Part shown: piece after piece, positions 32,288-44,465 of the stretch
Layout: the number at the start of each line of letters is the position of its first letter
How positions within the stretch are numbered: position 1 is the stretch's first letter
NCBI GenBank assembly: GCA_963422465.1
Contig: OY730172.1
Location: 3,162,001-3,226,000, forward strand
Length of the DNA stretch: 64,000 nucleotides
Reading direction: 5' to 3'
From: Lichina pygmaea
Lineage: Eukaryota; Ascomycota; Lichinomycetes; Lichinales; Lichinaceae
Notes under the pieces: generated by a model
Databases searched by the model: none
What the model saw: only the letters and a program-made list of their open reading frames with translations
What the model was told of the DNA's origin: nothing
Position numbers and translations under genes: made by a program

Positions 32288-32434
32288 ATGGAGAGGTCAT
32301 ACAACAACCAAATAAGTGATGCTTTTGCTGAGCTGGACCTAGCGGATCATATCAACTATACAGCAACTGCTGTAAAGCATGATATCAGTTGTCCTGCACT
32401 TTCTTGTCACCACCAGAGGAAGAGCACCTCCTGA
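32288..32434 (+). pseudogene. Pogo/Fot1-type transposase N-terminal scrap
   Basis: 48 codons plus stop, starting MERSYNNQISDAFAELDL. The pattern of a short lead, an acidic ALxDL-like helix, NYTATAVKHDI and a Leu-Ser/Arg-rich end resembles the psq-type HTH at the start of fungal pogo/Fot1 DDE transposases. The rest of the transposase is not visible and no terminal inverted repeats were found. Identification rests on this short stretch only. Confidence 0.45.
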
Positions 32435-32562
32435 AAAAACATCACCAAAAACATTCATGGCACTGTACTCTAGTTAATGTGTGTCTGGACACCACATAGC
32501 CACTATGGTGTCCTGGGCACCCTACAGCAGCAGCTGAGTTTCAGAGCCTGTCAGCTGCCTAT

Positions 32563-32835
32563 TGTCACGGTTCTGGCCCAGTTGCATATCTGGCACAAGT
32601 CACGCACCTTGCCGGGAAGTCCCATCTGCACTGTTGCCTGCTTGCTCGGCTGTTGCCTGATCCCCTGCCTATAAGAACTTCTCCTGCTCCCCCAGCTTCT
32701 TCTCTTCTTCTTTTCTCTTTTCCTTCCTTGTCTTTCGTCTTGTACATCAATCCAAGTCTCAAGTCTCAAGCCAAGTCAGGTCAAGGTTACTGGATCAGTT
32801 AGGCTTGAGTTCTGCTCTGCTATTGCCTTGTCACA
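32563..32835 (+). repeat. Solo LTR of chromovirus family B (inverse orientation to B1 and B2)
   Basis: 273 bp, TGTCACGG...CTTGTCACA, flanked by the 5-bp TSD CCTAT (32558-32562 and 32836-32840). A TATAAG box and then GTCTTTCGT about 60 nt later are visible. Confidence 0.92.
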
Positions 32836-32994
32836 CCTATCACTGTACATAGGGCATCCTATAGTGTCTGAAGAAGAGAGTATATAGCAGCTGCTTCAAA
32901 TAGCAACACTACACATCCTATAAATTGTAGCAGTAGTGTTGCTGTCAGGTGCTACTTACAGCTATCTCACAATAATTTGCAGCTGCCAAAGCAG
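32836..32994. other. Spacer before chromovirus B2
   Basis: AT-rich; no gene seen. Confidence 0.5.
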
Positions 32995-35900
32995 CGTGAC
33001 AAGGCAATAGCAGAGCAGAACTCAAGCCTAACTGATTCGGTAACCTTGACCTGACTTGGCTTGAGACTTGAGACTTGGATTGATGTACAAGACAAAAGAC
33101 AAGGAAGGAAGAAAAAGAGAAAAGAAGAGAAGAAGCTGGGGGAGCAGGAGAAGTTCTTATAGGCAGGGGATCAGGCAACAGCGGAGCAAACAGGCAACAG
33201 TGCAGATGGAACTTCCCGGCAAGGTGTGTGACTTGTGCCAGATATGCAACTGGGCCAGAACTGTGACATTACCCCCCTCCTTCACATGGCGAACTCCTGT
33301 GAGCCTCAGGCCGCTTGTGGGTGTAGTTCTGTGGCTGTGGTTTCCTTGGGTATTTCTCATGGAAGTTGTAGATAGTGTCTTTGGCGTTGTCAAGATGCTC
33401 AATAGGCTCTTCAGTGGCATCTTCAATTGGCTATCCAGACTATTTGACCAGGTACTTGAACTTCTGTCAAGACGTTGCTGGCTTGGAGTCAAGGATTTCT
33501 TCAACCTGGAACTCTTCATCTGTGTCTTGACTAATGACAGGGCCAGGGTGTTCATTTGATTGGCCAGGGATAGGATTAGCAGGTGTCAGATGTAGAAGGG
33601 AAACGTGAAAGACAGAGTGGATCTTGAGAGTGTGTGGAAGCTCCAGATGGCAGGCACAACTTCCGACTGTCTTCAACACCTTGAATAGTCCAATCCACTT
33701 GTTGTCAAGCTTTTTACATAGGTGGTGTGTCCTGATATTCTTGGTATTCAGCCAAACAAGATCTCCAGTTTGATAGGACAGTGACAGGACTTGATGCAAA
33801 TTGCCAGTGTGAGCTTGAGCTTCCTGGGATAGTCGGAGTTCAGCTTGCAACTGTTCCAGAATCTGCATTATTTCTCCAGAGATTTCCATAGCATCTTGGT
33901 TGCAGGCTTCACTTGTGGGTGTGATGCTGAGCTGTGGATGGAACTCTTTGTTGGCAAAGAACAGTGACATGCCAGAGGAATCAGACTGGGAGTTGTTCTG
34001 CGTGAACTCTGCCAGAGGAAGCTATTGGACCCAGTCATCTTGGAGATAGTTGACATAGGATCTCAGGTAGTGTTCAAGCTCCTGATTCTCTTGTTCTGTC
34101 TGACCATCTGTCTCTGGGTGGTGTCCTGAGGATAGTCGTAGCATGACATCAAGATGGGCACAGAGTGCTTTCCAGAATGAGCTGACAAACTGACCTCCTC
34201 TGTCTGAGACAATGCTCCTGGACAAGCCATGGGTACAGACAACAAACTGGATAAACATCCGGACAAGATGCGAGGTTGTCATCTCAGCACATAGCACAAA
34301 GTGGTGTTCTTTGGTGAGACAGTCAGTGATAACCCAGATGTGCTTGGCACCAGGGAAGCAGGTATCTCTTGACTTAGGCAAGTCAGTAATAAAATCCATA
34401 GCCAGATCCTGCCAACATTGCTGAGGCACGGGAAGAGACAGCAGCTCTCCTTGGTGATCACAGGCAGGCTTTGCTTGAGAGCAGACATAACAATTCCTGA
34501 TGTACTGCTGTATGATGTTCACTATCTTTGGCCAATAGTACTAACAAGACAGAAGATTGTGGGTCTTGGCAATCCCAGTGTGGCCAGCCATTGCTTGGTC
34601 ATGGGCTTCTTGGAACAGGTGTAGGTGTAGATTATTGTTCTCAGGGATCCAGAGTCAGTTCTTGTAGAAGAGATAGTTATTTTCCAAGCTGCAGTCTGAG
34701 AGAGACACTTCTTGACTGTGCCTGACACTATCTCTTAGCATCTGTGACACTGTTGCCACTGGATCACCTTCAGCAAGGTTGTTATAGGCAGCTTGGATGA
34801 TGTCTGAAAGAGGTGTAGCATCAGGTTTAGTGTCAACTGGTACAGCTTCTGAACATCTCAGGATCTGGATAGGCTTGACTTGAACCTCTGAATGTGCAAG
34901 ATTCTTGGGCTTGAGGACGACTTGCTCCATGAAGTCTTGACAGGGATCACTATCTGACAGGAGGTCTTGGGAACGTTGAGTGAGGGTGTCAGCCTTGCAC
35001 TGACTGCCTGGACAGTAGCTGATCTTGAAATTAAAGTGTGACAAGAACTCACTCCAACAGGCTTGACGGTGGGAAAGGCACTTTGATAACATGAAGTACT
35101 TCAAGTTCTTGTGATCAGAGATCACCTTGACAGGTTCTGGAGATCTTTCAAGCTCTGCTCACCATTCTTCGAAGGCATAGACAATTGCCAGCAACTCTTT
35201 GTCGTAGATCTTGTAGTTGTATTCTGCTGGCTGATGGTGGTGTGACAAGAAGGCAACAGGGTGTAGAACTCCTTCATGGTCTGGCTGTGACAGGACAGCA
35301 CCAGAGACATAGTCAGAAGTGTCAGTCTCAACAACACACTCCTTCTCCAGATCAAAGTGCTGCAGGATAGGTGCAGTGCTGAACACCTTCTTGATACTTT
35401 CAAACAAGCGCTGCTCTGGGGTTTCCCACTTGAAGGCAACATTCTTCTTGGTCAGAGCTGTGAGTGGGGATGCAAGCATGGCAAAGTCTTTGATGAGCTG
35501 GTGGTAGAAGTTTGCAAAGGCAATTAAGCTCTGCACTTCCTTGAGACTGGCAGGAGGCTTCCACTCCTTGATGGCATTGGTCTTGGCTGGGTCTATGCTC
35601 ACAGATCTGGGTCAGCTGTCTTCAGTGGCAGACTGAATGATGAGGCCAAGGTACTTGACTTGATACACTTCAAAGTCACACTTGGAGATGTCAACTTGCA
35701 GGCTTGTGTCTTGTAGTTGACTGAGAACAAGCTTGACATGCTTCTGGTGTTCCTTGAGTGTCTGACTGTAGACAAGGATGTCATCCACATAGGCAGTGCC
35801 AAAGACGTCAAGGATGTCAGGTCCCAAAACATCATTGATGTAGTTCTGGAATGTGCTTGGAGTATTGGCAAGACCAAAAGGCAGGACAAGGTATTTGTAG

Positions 35901-38338
35901 AGGCCTGAGTGTGTGCGGAACACAGTCTTCTATTCTTCACCTTCCTTCATCCAGATACAGTTGAAGGCACCAACAATGTCAAGCTTGGTGTACTACACAG
36001 CTTTGCAAAGCTGGTCCAACATCTCCCGGATCAGTGGCAGGGGGTAACAGTTCTTGATGGTGATGGTGTTGAGTGCTCTGTAGTCTACACAGAAACACAA
36101 TCCACCTCCTGGCTTCTTGACAAAGAGGACTGGTGCAGCAGCAGGTGATGAAGATGCTTGAATGAAGCCCTTGTTCAGGTTCTCTGTCAGGTACTTCTTG
36201 AGAACTTCAAGTTCTTCTCTGCTCATGCTGTACAGACATCCAGAGGGTGCCTGGGTTCCTGGTTCCATCTTGATCTTGTGGTCAACTCCTGAGTGTAGAG
36301 GAGGAAGCTTGTCAGTGTCATCCTTGCTGAAGATGTCCAGGAACTTCTGGTACTGAGTAGGGAGAAGTGTGGCAGGATCCACACACTTCTTTGGCTTCAA
36401 CACCTGCTCAATATCTCTCAGAGAAACACTGAACACCTGGTGATCTGGCTTGGCAGCAAGGAGAGAAAATGTGGCAGCATTGATGGAGATTGGTGTGGCA
36501 GAAAGAGGCTTGGGATTCTGAGGCTTTCCAGCAGACATCTTGACTTCAAGATCCAAAGAGATTGGATAGCTATTGTTTGACTTGAGGCATGCAGATCAGC
36601 AGTGATCTGACTTGAACATGATTGAGGTGTTTGTCCAATCAATGTTTGGCCTGTGCTTCTGGAGCCATGGCATCTCCAGAATCACATCATAGTGAAGACC
36701 AGGAGACACAAAGAGAGAGACTTCTTCCTGGTGCACGCCATGTACTGTGGTCATGATTGTCTTGGCGAGATGTGTGGTTTGTGACATCTTGCTATCAAAC
36801 AATCACAATGTGCGTGGGTAGGGGAGAGGTTCTTGGTGAAGAGATTACGCAAAGAAAGCACCAATGCAGCCAAATGCTGAACAGCCAGAGTTAATAAGAG
36901 TATTGCACTTGAATTTCCCATCTATAATACAAGGAAGAAACAAGCACTTACTGTCCAATTGCTGGTCTGGAGACAGATAGCCAACATGGAGATCTTTTTC
37001 ATGTTCTTGGGTGTGATGATGACCAAGGACTACTTGTTTTCCGACTCTGGAGTAGTCTCAACAGTGGCAGACTTGGTGGTGGTTGTGGTGGTGGCAACAA
37101 CAGGCATGCTTTTCACTGGACAGAAGGTTGAGACATGACCTTGGTTCCCACAGTAGAAGCAGAGGCCTTTGCTTCAGCAATGTTCTCACTCTTCTGGTGT
37201 CAGCTTAGAATGGCTGAGATCCATGGTAGGACTTGGTGGCTGTGGCGTGAAGACTGGCTTGATGAACCCTGGACACAGAACTGAAGCTCCTGACTGTGGA
37301 ACTGAGGCTTGAGTGGGAGGTGCTTGACGTAGACAGTGAGAGTTGGCAGAAGTGGCACACAACTGGTTGTCCTGCAGCTGGCATTCCTCAACAAGCTTCT
37401 GATAGCTGATGTTCTTGAGGTTGATGCTGACAAGCTGCTTGGCAAGCTCTTCAGAGACAGCGCATTGAAGATGGCACTTCAAGGCCTTGTTGTTGAAGTC
37501 TGTGTGTGGAGCATACTGATTGAACTCTGCGAAGAACTCGGCAAAGGAATGGTTGGCCTGACACAAGGTGATGAGCTTCCTCTGAGCTAGGAACTCTGGG
37601 TCTGGGTCGGAGAAGGTGTTCCGGAGATCTTGGACGATGTTGTGCCAGTCAACGTACTGGCCAGCCGTGATCTTAGCTGAGATGTAGGACTGCGCAGTGC
37701 CAGTCATGTGTGAAAAGACGTACGCAGTCCACAATGTTTCTGTGGGGTACCAGTCAGTGTTGAGTGTCATCTTGAGTGACAGTGATGTGATGAAGTTCTC
37801 AAGCTTCTCATGCGTGATTTCTGTGTTTCTGCCATTGCCACTGAAGATCTCTGGGTCAGCAGTGTGTTCAGACTTGGACTTGGGAGTAGTGTTAGTAGCA
37901 TGAACTCTGCAAACATGTTGTGAAGGAACTTGTTATTTCCAGCAACTGGCATGGCTTGGTCTGGTTGTTGAGACATGACAAGGACATGAACATGGCTTGG
38001 TGAATTGTGTTATGGTTGGGTAGGTCTTTTGTAGTGTGACAAGGCAATGGCAGAGCAGAACTCAAGCCTAACTGATCCAGTAACCTTGACCTGACTTGGC
38101 TTGAGACTTGAGACTTGGATTGATGTTTATTTATTTATTTATTTATTTTATTCTTACACTGATTTAGCTGTAGAGCCATGCAGAACTTCTAGGTACATGT
38201 TTGTTTCTCCAGAAAACCTTTGGAGGAATAAAAACTGGAGCTTGGGAGAGACTAGGGAAAATCTTGTGGAATATACAGTAGCTAAGGAAATTTGTACATG
38301 TAGCTATTTGTTAAAACAAACAGTTGACTTGGTAGAGC

Positions 38339-41300
38339 TTAGAAAGAGAGTTGGTGGGCTAGCTTGAACTGGTCAAGTCTTTTCAAAGACATAAACCAGA
38401 AAAGAAGTTTAGGAAGTAGCTTGGAGGAGAATAAGATAGATGGGAAATCTTGTGGAGGGAATTGGACTTGTTGTCTTTGGTTTGAAAATTTGTTACAGAA
38501 AAAAGTGATGTGTTGGGCTGTTTCTTCTCCAAAACCACATGTGCATAGAGGGGAGTTACAGTCTGGAACATTTGCTCTGAAAAGAAAACTGGCCAGTCCT
38601 ATTCTTGCTGACAGAATTTGAAGAAATAGACTAGACTCAGCTTTTCTCAAATCTTTGAAGATATTGAGGTTTTTCTTCTGTGGCCTTCTGGTGAACATGT
38701 CCCAAATAGCAGAACAATTTCCTCTGCTTACCTGCCATCTGGCTTCCCATTCTTTGTGGAAAACCTCCTGTAGACTTTTCTTTGAGAAGTCTTGGTTAGT
38801 AGTTAGTTGTTCCAGCCAGACTGTTCTCCAGTTTAGAGAAATAGTTGTCAGAGACTTTGGTGTAGTTCTGAGAGAAGAAACATAGAGAGAAATTTGACTG
38901 TGTAGTTTGTGGAGAAGTGTAGAAGGAGAGTTGGGTAGTGTGTTTGAATAGAAAGATGAAAGAAAACATGCTGTTCTCAGCTTGAAGTATAAGTCTAGAG
39001 GGGGTAGAAATAGTTCTGATTCAAGTAGGAAAATAGGAGTGGCTTTAAAGACACCTCCTATAGTTCTTAAACATTTATTTTGGAAAGTAGATAATGAAAT
39101 AATATTAGAGAGTTTCTTTTGGGGATTGAACCAGACTCCTACTGCATAACTAAGAAGAGATCTTAGTATAGCAGTGTAGACATAACATGCTGTTAGGACT
39201 GGTAGTCCCCAAGTAGAGTAGCTTGTTCTGGATAAAGCTGAGAAATATTTGGAAGCTTTCTGTGACATGATTTTTTGGTGTTTTTTCCAGACAAGTTTTG
39301 AGTCAAAGTAAAGTCCCAAGATACGCACTTCTTCTTTTGGTTGAAGTACCACTTCTCCAAGTCTTAGACTGAGCTGAAGATTGTCTCTTCTTCTTCTAGA
39401 AAAATAGAAAAGTTCATACTTTTCAGGTGCAAACTTCATACCATGTTTTCTTGCCCAGTCCTGATATTTGGAATGTGTAGACTTCAACTTGAGAAGGTTG
39501 CTTTTCAAGGAAGAGGAGAATGCAAGAAGATTAGTGTCATCTGCAAAACCAAGTGCTGAAACTCCTTTCTCAGGGGTGTGTACAGTATTGTGCAGTTCTG
39601 AGATATAGAAAAGAAATAGAATAGAAGAGAAAGGTGATCCTTGAGGGACTCCACAGTATATAGGGAACTGGGGGGATTCTGAGTCATCAAACACCAGAGA
39701 GGTAGTACGTGAAGTAGTGAAGGAAAAGATCCAGGATACAAACCACTTAGGAATCTTTCTCCTAATCAGGATCTTTCTGAGAACTTCTGGCAAGACTCTG
39801 TCATAGGCTCCAGAGATGTCTAGAGAGAGAAGACTAGCAACCATTCCTTCTTTCCAGATCTTTTCTACCTGGGAGGTCAGAAGAAAAAGTGCTGATTCTG
39901 TTGATCTTCCTTTTCTGAATCCCATCTGGATTTCTGGCAAGAGATTTTCTTTCTCAGCTAGTTCACTTAGTCTTGCAGCTGCAATAGCTTCCATTAGCTT
40001 CCCAATTGTATTCAGGAGAGCTATAGAGCACCATGCTTTTGCTTGACAGTAGGATCCCTTGCCAGGTTTCCTTAGGCAGATTGTCTTGGCTGACTTGTAC
40101 CTGTCTGGAAAGTATTCCAGTCTCCAGCAAGCCTCCAAAACCTTAGCAATTCTTTTGTTGAAAGGGTCTCCCAGTGCTTTTAGAAATCCATTTGGTAGAG
40201 TATCTTGGCCTGGTGCTGAGAGAGGTTTTTTCTTCTTTAGAACCTCTTGTACTTCTTCCTTGGAGACTTCTTGGGATAGTTGCCATTCCTGGGTTTCTTC
40301 TGGCAGGTCCTGTTCCTCTGGCTCTGGCTGTAGGGGAAGAGGGAAGAATTGAGTCCTGAAAGCTTCTGTTTTCTCTTCAAAAACTTTGCCAGCAGTCCTT
40401 GTTGTCCTATAAGTTCTGGGACTATTGGTAGGTCAGGAACTTTGCCAGCTTTTTCTTTTCCCTATTTGGCAATTCTCCAGTAGTCCTGGGTTTCTGCTAG
40501 CTGGTGGAGATGTGTTCTGAATGTCTTTCTTTTGGCTTGTCTGATCAGACTCTTTTTCTTTTTAGTTATCTTCTCTAGTCTGGTGGTTTCCTCTTGGCCT
40601 TGGAGTACTTTTCTTCTTACTTTTCTTTCCTCCTGGATTATTTCTTTGATTTCCTGGTTCCACCATGGTACTGCATACCTGGACTCTTTGCAAGGTTGGG
40701 TTGTCTTGTTTGCAATTTCTTGGAGAGTTTTGTCAAGTCTTTCCAGGTAATCATCCACTTCTTTCTTGCTAGTTAGAGATGGAATAGGTGGTAGGTTATC
40801 AGCTTCTTGTCTTGCTTGACTAGCATCCAGAGTTCTCCAGTTCTTTTTGTCTGTTCTGGTTTTTCTTGGAGTCTCCAGACTGAGAATTGTGTGCACTGGT
40901 CTGTGGTCTGACCCTGTGTGGAATCTCATGTTAATTTGTGAGTAAATAAGAGAATTAAGTAAAGAACTTGAAATGAAAGAAAGATCAATTGCTGATGAAG
41001 GTGGTTCTAGAAGAGTTCTTGCTCTTGTTGGTGTGTAGGGAGCTATTGCCAGCTCTAGTCCCCATTTGTCTGTTAGGTCCTTGAAGGATAAGGCCAGTTC
41101 TGAGTATAGCTGGCTTGACTTTGACCAACTTGGGTGGTGGAGATTTGAGTCTGTCAGAAGAATATATTCACCCTCTTTTTGGATAGCTTCTTCCAGTAGG
41201 TCTAGAAGAGTCTGAGCTGACTCTCTATAGTTCCTTTGGCTTGTGGGTGTGAAATAGAGGTTGTGGATCCAGAATGACTTTGTTTGAACTCTTATCTCCA

Positions 41301-41577
41301 AGGAGATTAGATCTTTACTCCAGAAAATTGGGCTTATAGATGACCGCAAAATTCTTCTGTTAACAAGAACAAGTGTTCTCCCTAGCTTCTGGCTTTGTAA
41401 AGGGTAGAAGGCTGAGAATGTTGTAGAGATGCTTGATTCTTGGTGGGGGTTTTTCCAGAGTTCTTGCAGAGTGATGATGTCCACTTCCTGTAGTCTAGGG
41501 TTTACCAGTAGAAATTCTTGGCATGTCTGGCTTTTCTGGACATTGTACTGGAGAAGGTTAAGTGTGGAGTAACTCAT
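38339..41577 (-). pseudogene. LINE A2 ORF2 (APE endonuclease + RT)
   Basis: The endonuclease part (41577-40462) is complete: LLQYNVQK, IITLQELW with the catalytic Glu, LLTDSNLHHPSW, SAIDLSF and GSDHRPV. A TAG at 40462-40464 (TGG in LINE C, shared with LINE A1) and a one-base deletion near 40385 separate it from the RT part. The RT part (40138-38339) is one clean frame with SLDISGAYDRV, GVPQGSP, GFADDTN and the C-terminal CTCGFGEETAQHITFFC, ending LAHQLSF. There is no RNase H domain. Confidence 0.9.
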
Positions 41578-42763
41578 TAATCCTCTTGGCTAGAGTCTTC
41601 CAAGATCTCAGTAGCTTTTTTTCTGGGTATGTTGATTTGGAACTCTGAGTTCTGTGCAAGTGGGAAAGTGGGGAGCTGAGTGTTCAGTCTTGAGCTTGAC
41701 CATGCTCTTAGTACTTCCCTTTGTTTTCTTTTCTTAGCTTCTTGTCTGTCTTGTAGACTTGGCTCTTTTTCTTGTGTTGAGGGAGTCTGAGGTAGAGCTA
41801 GTCTGGGAGCTGTTGTGTACCTCCCTGGTCTTGCTAGCCATGCCTCCCTTGCTTTCTGGATTGCTTCCTGTTTTTTCTGGCAGGACTTTGACCAGGCTGG
41901 GTGGTTTCCCTTGCAGTTTGCTTGCTCTGGGGTAGCTAGATCCAGATGTAGAGATGTGACTGGCTTCTGGAGGAGTTTGGCTTTTCTGGACCAGTAGGTT
42001 CTTAGGATGTTGACCTTACTTTCCATCCCAGGGTTTTGGGAGAAGATTGCCTTTTTGTTTCCTCCAGGTTTTCTAGCTTGAAGTCTTTTGTCTGCACCCT
42101 ATGGACTAGCACTGGAAAGATTCTGGGTGATATCTTGGCCTCTGCTGTAAAGACAGCTGGGATCCAGTCCTTGTTTTCCTCTAGCTGAGTCTTGGCTTGA
42201 GGAGTTTCCAGAGAGATTATAATATCTCCTGAGGGTAGTTTTCTGGCTGCTCTTATTTCTTTTTGGCAGGAGAGTGGTGTTTTCTTCTTGAGAGCTTCCA
42301 TAAGCTGGGCTGGTGTTCTGTTTGCTAGCTGGCCAGTCTGAGTTCCAGGTCTGATAGTGATTTCACTGTGGATTCTGGTTGGAACAGGGATTTTCTGTCC
42401 TACTGTTTTCTGGGCTGCCTGGGCATATGTTGGCTTGGTGTTTTGTTTTTGGACTTGTTTCTCAATACTGTCCAGTCTCTCAAGTATCTTCTGGAGACTC
42501 TGGGAGTTAGGTGAGTGAGTGGAGACATCTTTGTCCAGAGCTTCTGCCACTTTGGACAGAATACTATCCCATGCTTTCTTGATGTGTTGGGGAGCTTTTG
42601 TGTGGATAAGCTATTCTTCCACTAGCTGGGGAGGTGTCAGCCTCTTCTCTTCTTCTTTTTCTTGAGTCTGGGATTAGTCTGTCAGGGAGTTCACCACTGG
42701 GGGTTGCTGGGAGCTTGGAGAAGACTGGTTTTCTTTCTCTTTCTCTGGTTTTTTCTTTGACAT
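41577..42763 (-). pseudogene. LINE A2 ORF1 (gag-like, CCHC region deleted)
   Basis: Starts ATG at 42763 with MSKKKPEKEK. Two early in-frame stops follow (after NSLTD and after LVEE), and the frame shifts near 42030. Compared with LINE B2, about 75 residues are missing between ATPEQAN and KGNHPAW. These hold most of the CCHC knuckles, so RNA binding should be lost. Its TAA overlaps the ORF2 ATG by one base (TAATG, 41575-41579), a stop-restart arrangement. Confidence 0.85.
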
Positions 42764-43650
42764 TATGTGATTTTAGGTGTCTTCCAGCAGTTCTTTTTGG
42801 CTGGGATTGGTGAGGCTCTTTTGGAGACTTCTTCCAGTTGTTCGCAAAGGGTCACCTGGTTCCTAGCAGTAGTTACACAATCCTGGGACCACTCCCCAAG
42901 ACTGTACTTTCCTGGGCAGTCTTTTCCAACTAGACTCTAGGGAAATCTGGTTGTAGTAACTCAAGCTAGGGACCACACCCCCTGCCTGAGCTTTCCTAGA
43001 GTTTTTCAACTCTACCAGCACTAGAGGCAAGCTCTAAACTATTCCTCTTATCCTGGAAGCCCTGATCTCCTTGTTGGTGGATGTTTCTCACTTTTAGGAG
43101 AGGTTTGGTGTTTTATCTCTGATAGACTGGGAGTGCTGGCTTAATCCTGAGTTTTAGTCTCAGGGCTGATTGTTCCAAGGTAGGTAGGGCTTTGCCCAGT
43201 CCTTCAGAATACCTCTGGTCCCTCTCACTCTTGTTGTGGCTGGGTGGTTGGTAGTTGAAGCAAGAAGATGTGAGTTCTGGGATCACAACTTTTGACCAAT
43301 AGACCTGATTCAGAAAAGTGATGGGTTTTCACTCTTGGGAAGTGGGTGGTTTCAGCAAGCTTCGCGACTGGTTTCCAGGACTTATGACCAAATCCGCTGA
43401 TTGTCAAAAGTGATGGTCCTTTGATGATGTGGTACTGGGAAGAGTTTTTTTTGTTGGATTGATGTACAAGACGAAAGACAAGGAAGGAAGAAAAACAGAA
43501 AAGAAGAAGAGAAGAAGCTGGGGGAGCAGGAGAAGTTCTTATAGGCAGAGGATCAGGCAACAGCGGAGCAAGCAGGCAACAGTGCAGATAGGACTTCCTG
43601 GCAAGGTGCGTGACTTGTGCCAGATATGCAACTGGGCCAGAACTGTGACA

Positions 43651-43994
43651 GTGGCTGGCTGGGTTGACTGGACTGGCTTCTGCAAGGAAGAAGAGAGGGC
43701 TGGGACCACAGGTGTCAGAGAGCTTGGTGAGATTAGCTGGCTATAGAGGGTGTCTTGTTCAGCTTTGTAGTAACCTGCTTGTCCTATCACTTCTTGGTAC
43801 TGCTGCTGGAGTGCAGCAAGTTGCTTGTTGACAAAGCCTAGCTCTGCCCACAAGGATTGGAGCTGTGCCTTCATATCTCTGCCCAGAGCCACTTTCTTGT
43901 TCTGATCTTGCTGGGTAAGTTCCAGCTTCTCCATGACCCACTGCAATTCATCTTGCAGCACCATCATACACCTTTCTATATCAGTGTCTTCCAT
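43651..43994 (-). other. Coiled-coil gag-like N-terminus of another LTR element (fossil fragment)
   Basis: An open frame of about 115 codons from 43994, rich in Glu/Gln/Leu heptads (for example WAELGFVNKQLAALQQQY) and then Ser/Pro/Gln. It ends where chromovirus B2 begins. It resembles the N-terminal coiled coil of fungal Gypsy gag proteins and probably belongs with LTR-like sequence to its right (44150-44460). It is a fragment. Confidence 0.4.
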
Positions 43995-44088
43995 GTTTGC
44001 TGTCTGTTTGATAGAGACTATCCAGCCAAGGACTCACGTTCTTGACTCAAGCCTGTGAGTGCAGCAGCTATCCAGCTAAGCATGTTTG

Positions 44089-44150
44089 TGTGACAAGACA
44101 ATGGAAGAGCAGAACTCAAGCCTAACTGATTCAGTAACCTTGACCTGACT
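44089..44150 (-). repeat. Truncated family-B LTR fragment
   Basis: The outer 60 bp of a family-B LTR (TGTGACAAGACAATGG...CTTGACCTGACT). Homology stops where TGTTACAACCC begins. Confidence 0.8.
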
Positions 44151-44465
44151 GTTACAACCCATGGGATGGGAGCCACTCATTTATAGGCAATCAGGTTGTG
44201 GGCCAGGCAAGAGGACACCATGGAAGTCAAGTGACCAACCAACAAGGAGTCACGTGACTGTCAAGACACACACAGGAGTCTCGACGCAGGATGCATGAAG
44301 TATCAAGACAATCTCACCAGTCTTGACGCAGGAGGCATAAAGCATTGAGACAATCTCACCAGTCTTGACGCAGGGTGCATAACATGGTGGGACTGTCAAG
44401 ACAATCTCACCTGTCTTGACATCAAGACTGTCAAGACAATCTTGATTGTCTTGACAGGCCAGTAC
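44150..44465 (-). repeat. LTR-like sequence (family C?) with 42-bp repeats and a long palindrome
   Basis: No gene. On the minus strand it has a TATAAATG box and ends GGGTTGTAACA, like the end at 8516 in the other orientation. It contains direct repeats of 42, 42 and 51 bp (44277-44318, 44319-44360, 44361-44411), each with GTCTTGACGCAGG-type and GACAATCTCACC words. A perfect 14-bp-arm inverted repeat with a 2-nt gap lies at 44428-44457. LINE B3 truncates it. Confidence 0.45.

Larger units (their letters stand above)
38127..43453 (-). mobile_element. LINE A2, full-length Tad-like LINE
   Basis: Inserted into the 5' LTR of B2 with a 12-bp TSD TTGGATTGATGT (38115-38126 and 43454-43465). Minus-strand order: 5' UTR 43453-42764 (about 690 nt), ORF1 42763-41577, ORF2 41577-38339, a 3' UTR with GCATGGCTCTACAGC, and an AAATA-type tail at 38127-38150. 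Both ORFs are damaged. The sequence matches LINE A1 almost base for base where they overlap. Confidence 0.94.
32995..43650 (-). mobile_element. Ty3/Gypsy chromovirus, family B, copy B2 (fossil), 5' LTR split by LINE A2
   Basis: 3' LTR 32995-33268 (274 bp); chromodomain and integrase C-terminus about 33290-33970; integrase core about 34020-34520; RNase H about 34660-35160; RT with YVDD near 35780; protease about 36830-36960; CCHC knuckle about 37120-37165; gag about 37190-37970; 5' LTR 38035-38126 plus 43454-43650, into which LINE A2 inserted. It is very similar to B1 throughout and is broken about a dozen times. The flanking 5-mers (AGCAG and GTGGC) do not match, suggesting later rearrangement. 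Confidence 0.9.

Noticed and set aside
32551-32769. Small Arg/Lys-rich ORFs that recur many times (for example MRLETWIDVQDE)
   Set aside because: They are translations of the family-B LTR and occur wherever that LTR occurs. No evidence for a protein.
44428-44457. Perfect palindrome as a transcription terminator hairpin
   Set aside because: Intrinsic hairpin terminators are bacterial. The context is an LTR-like U3 region of a fungal genome.
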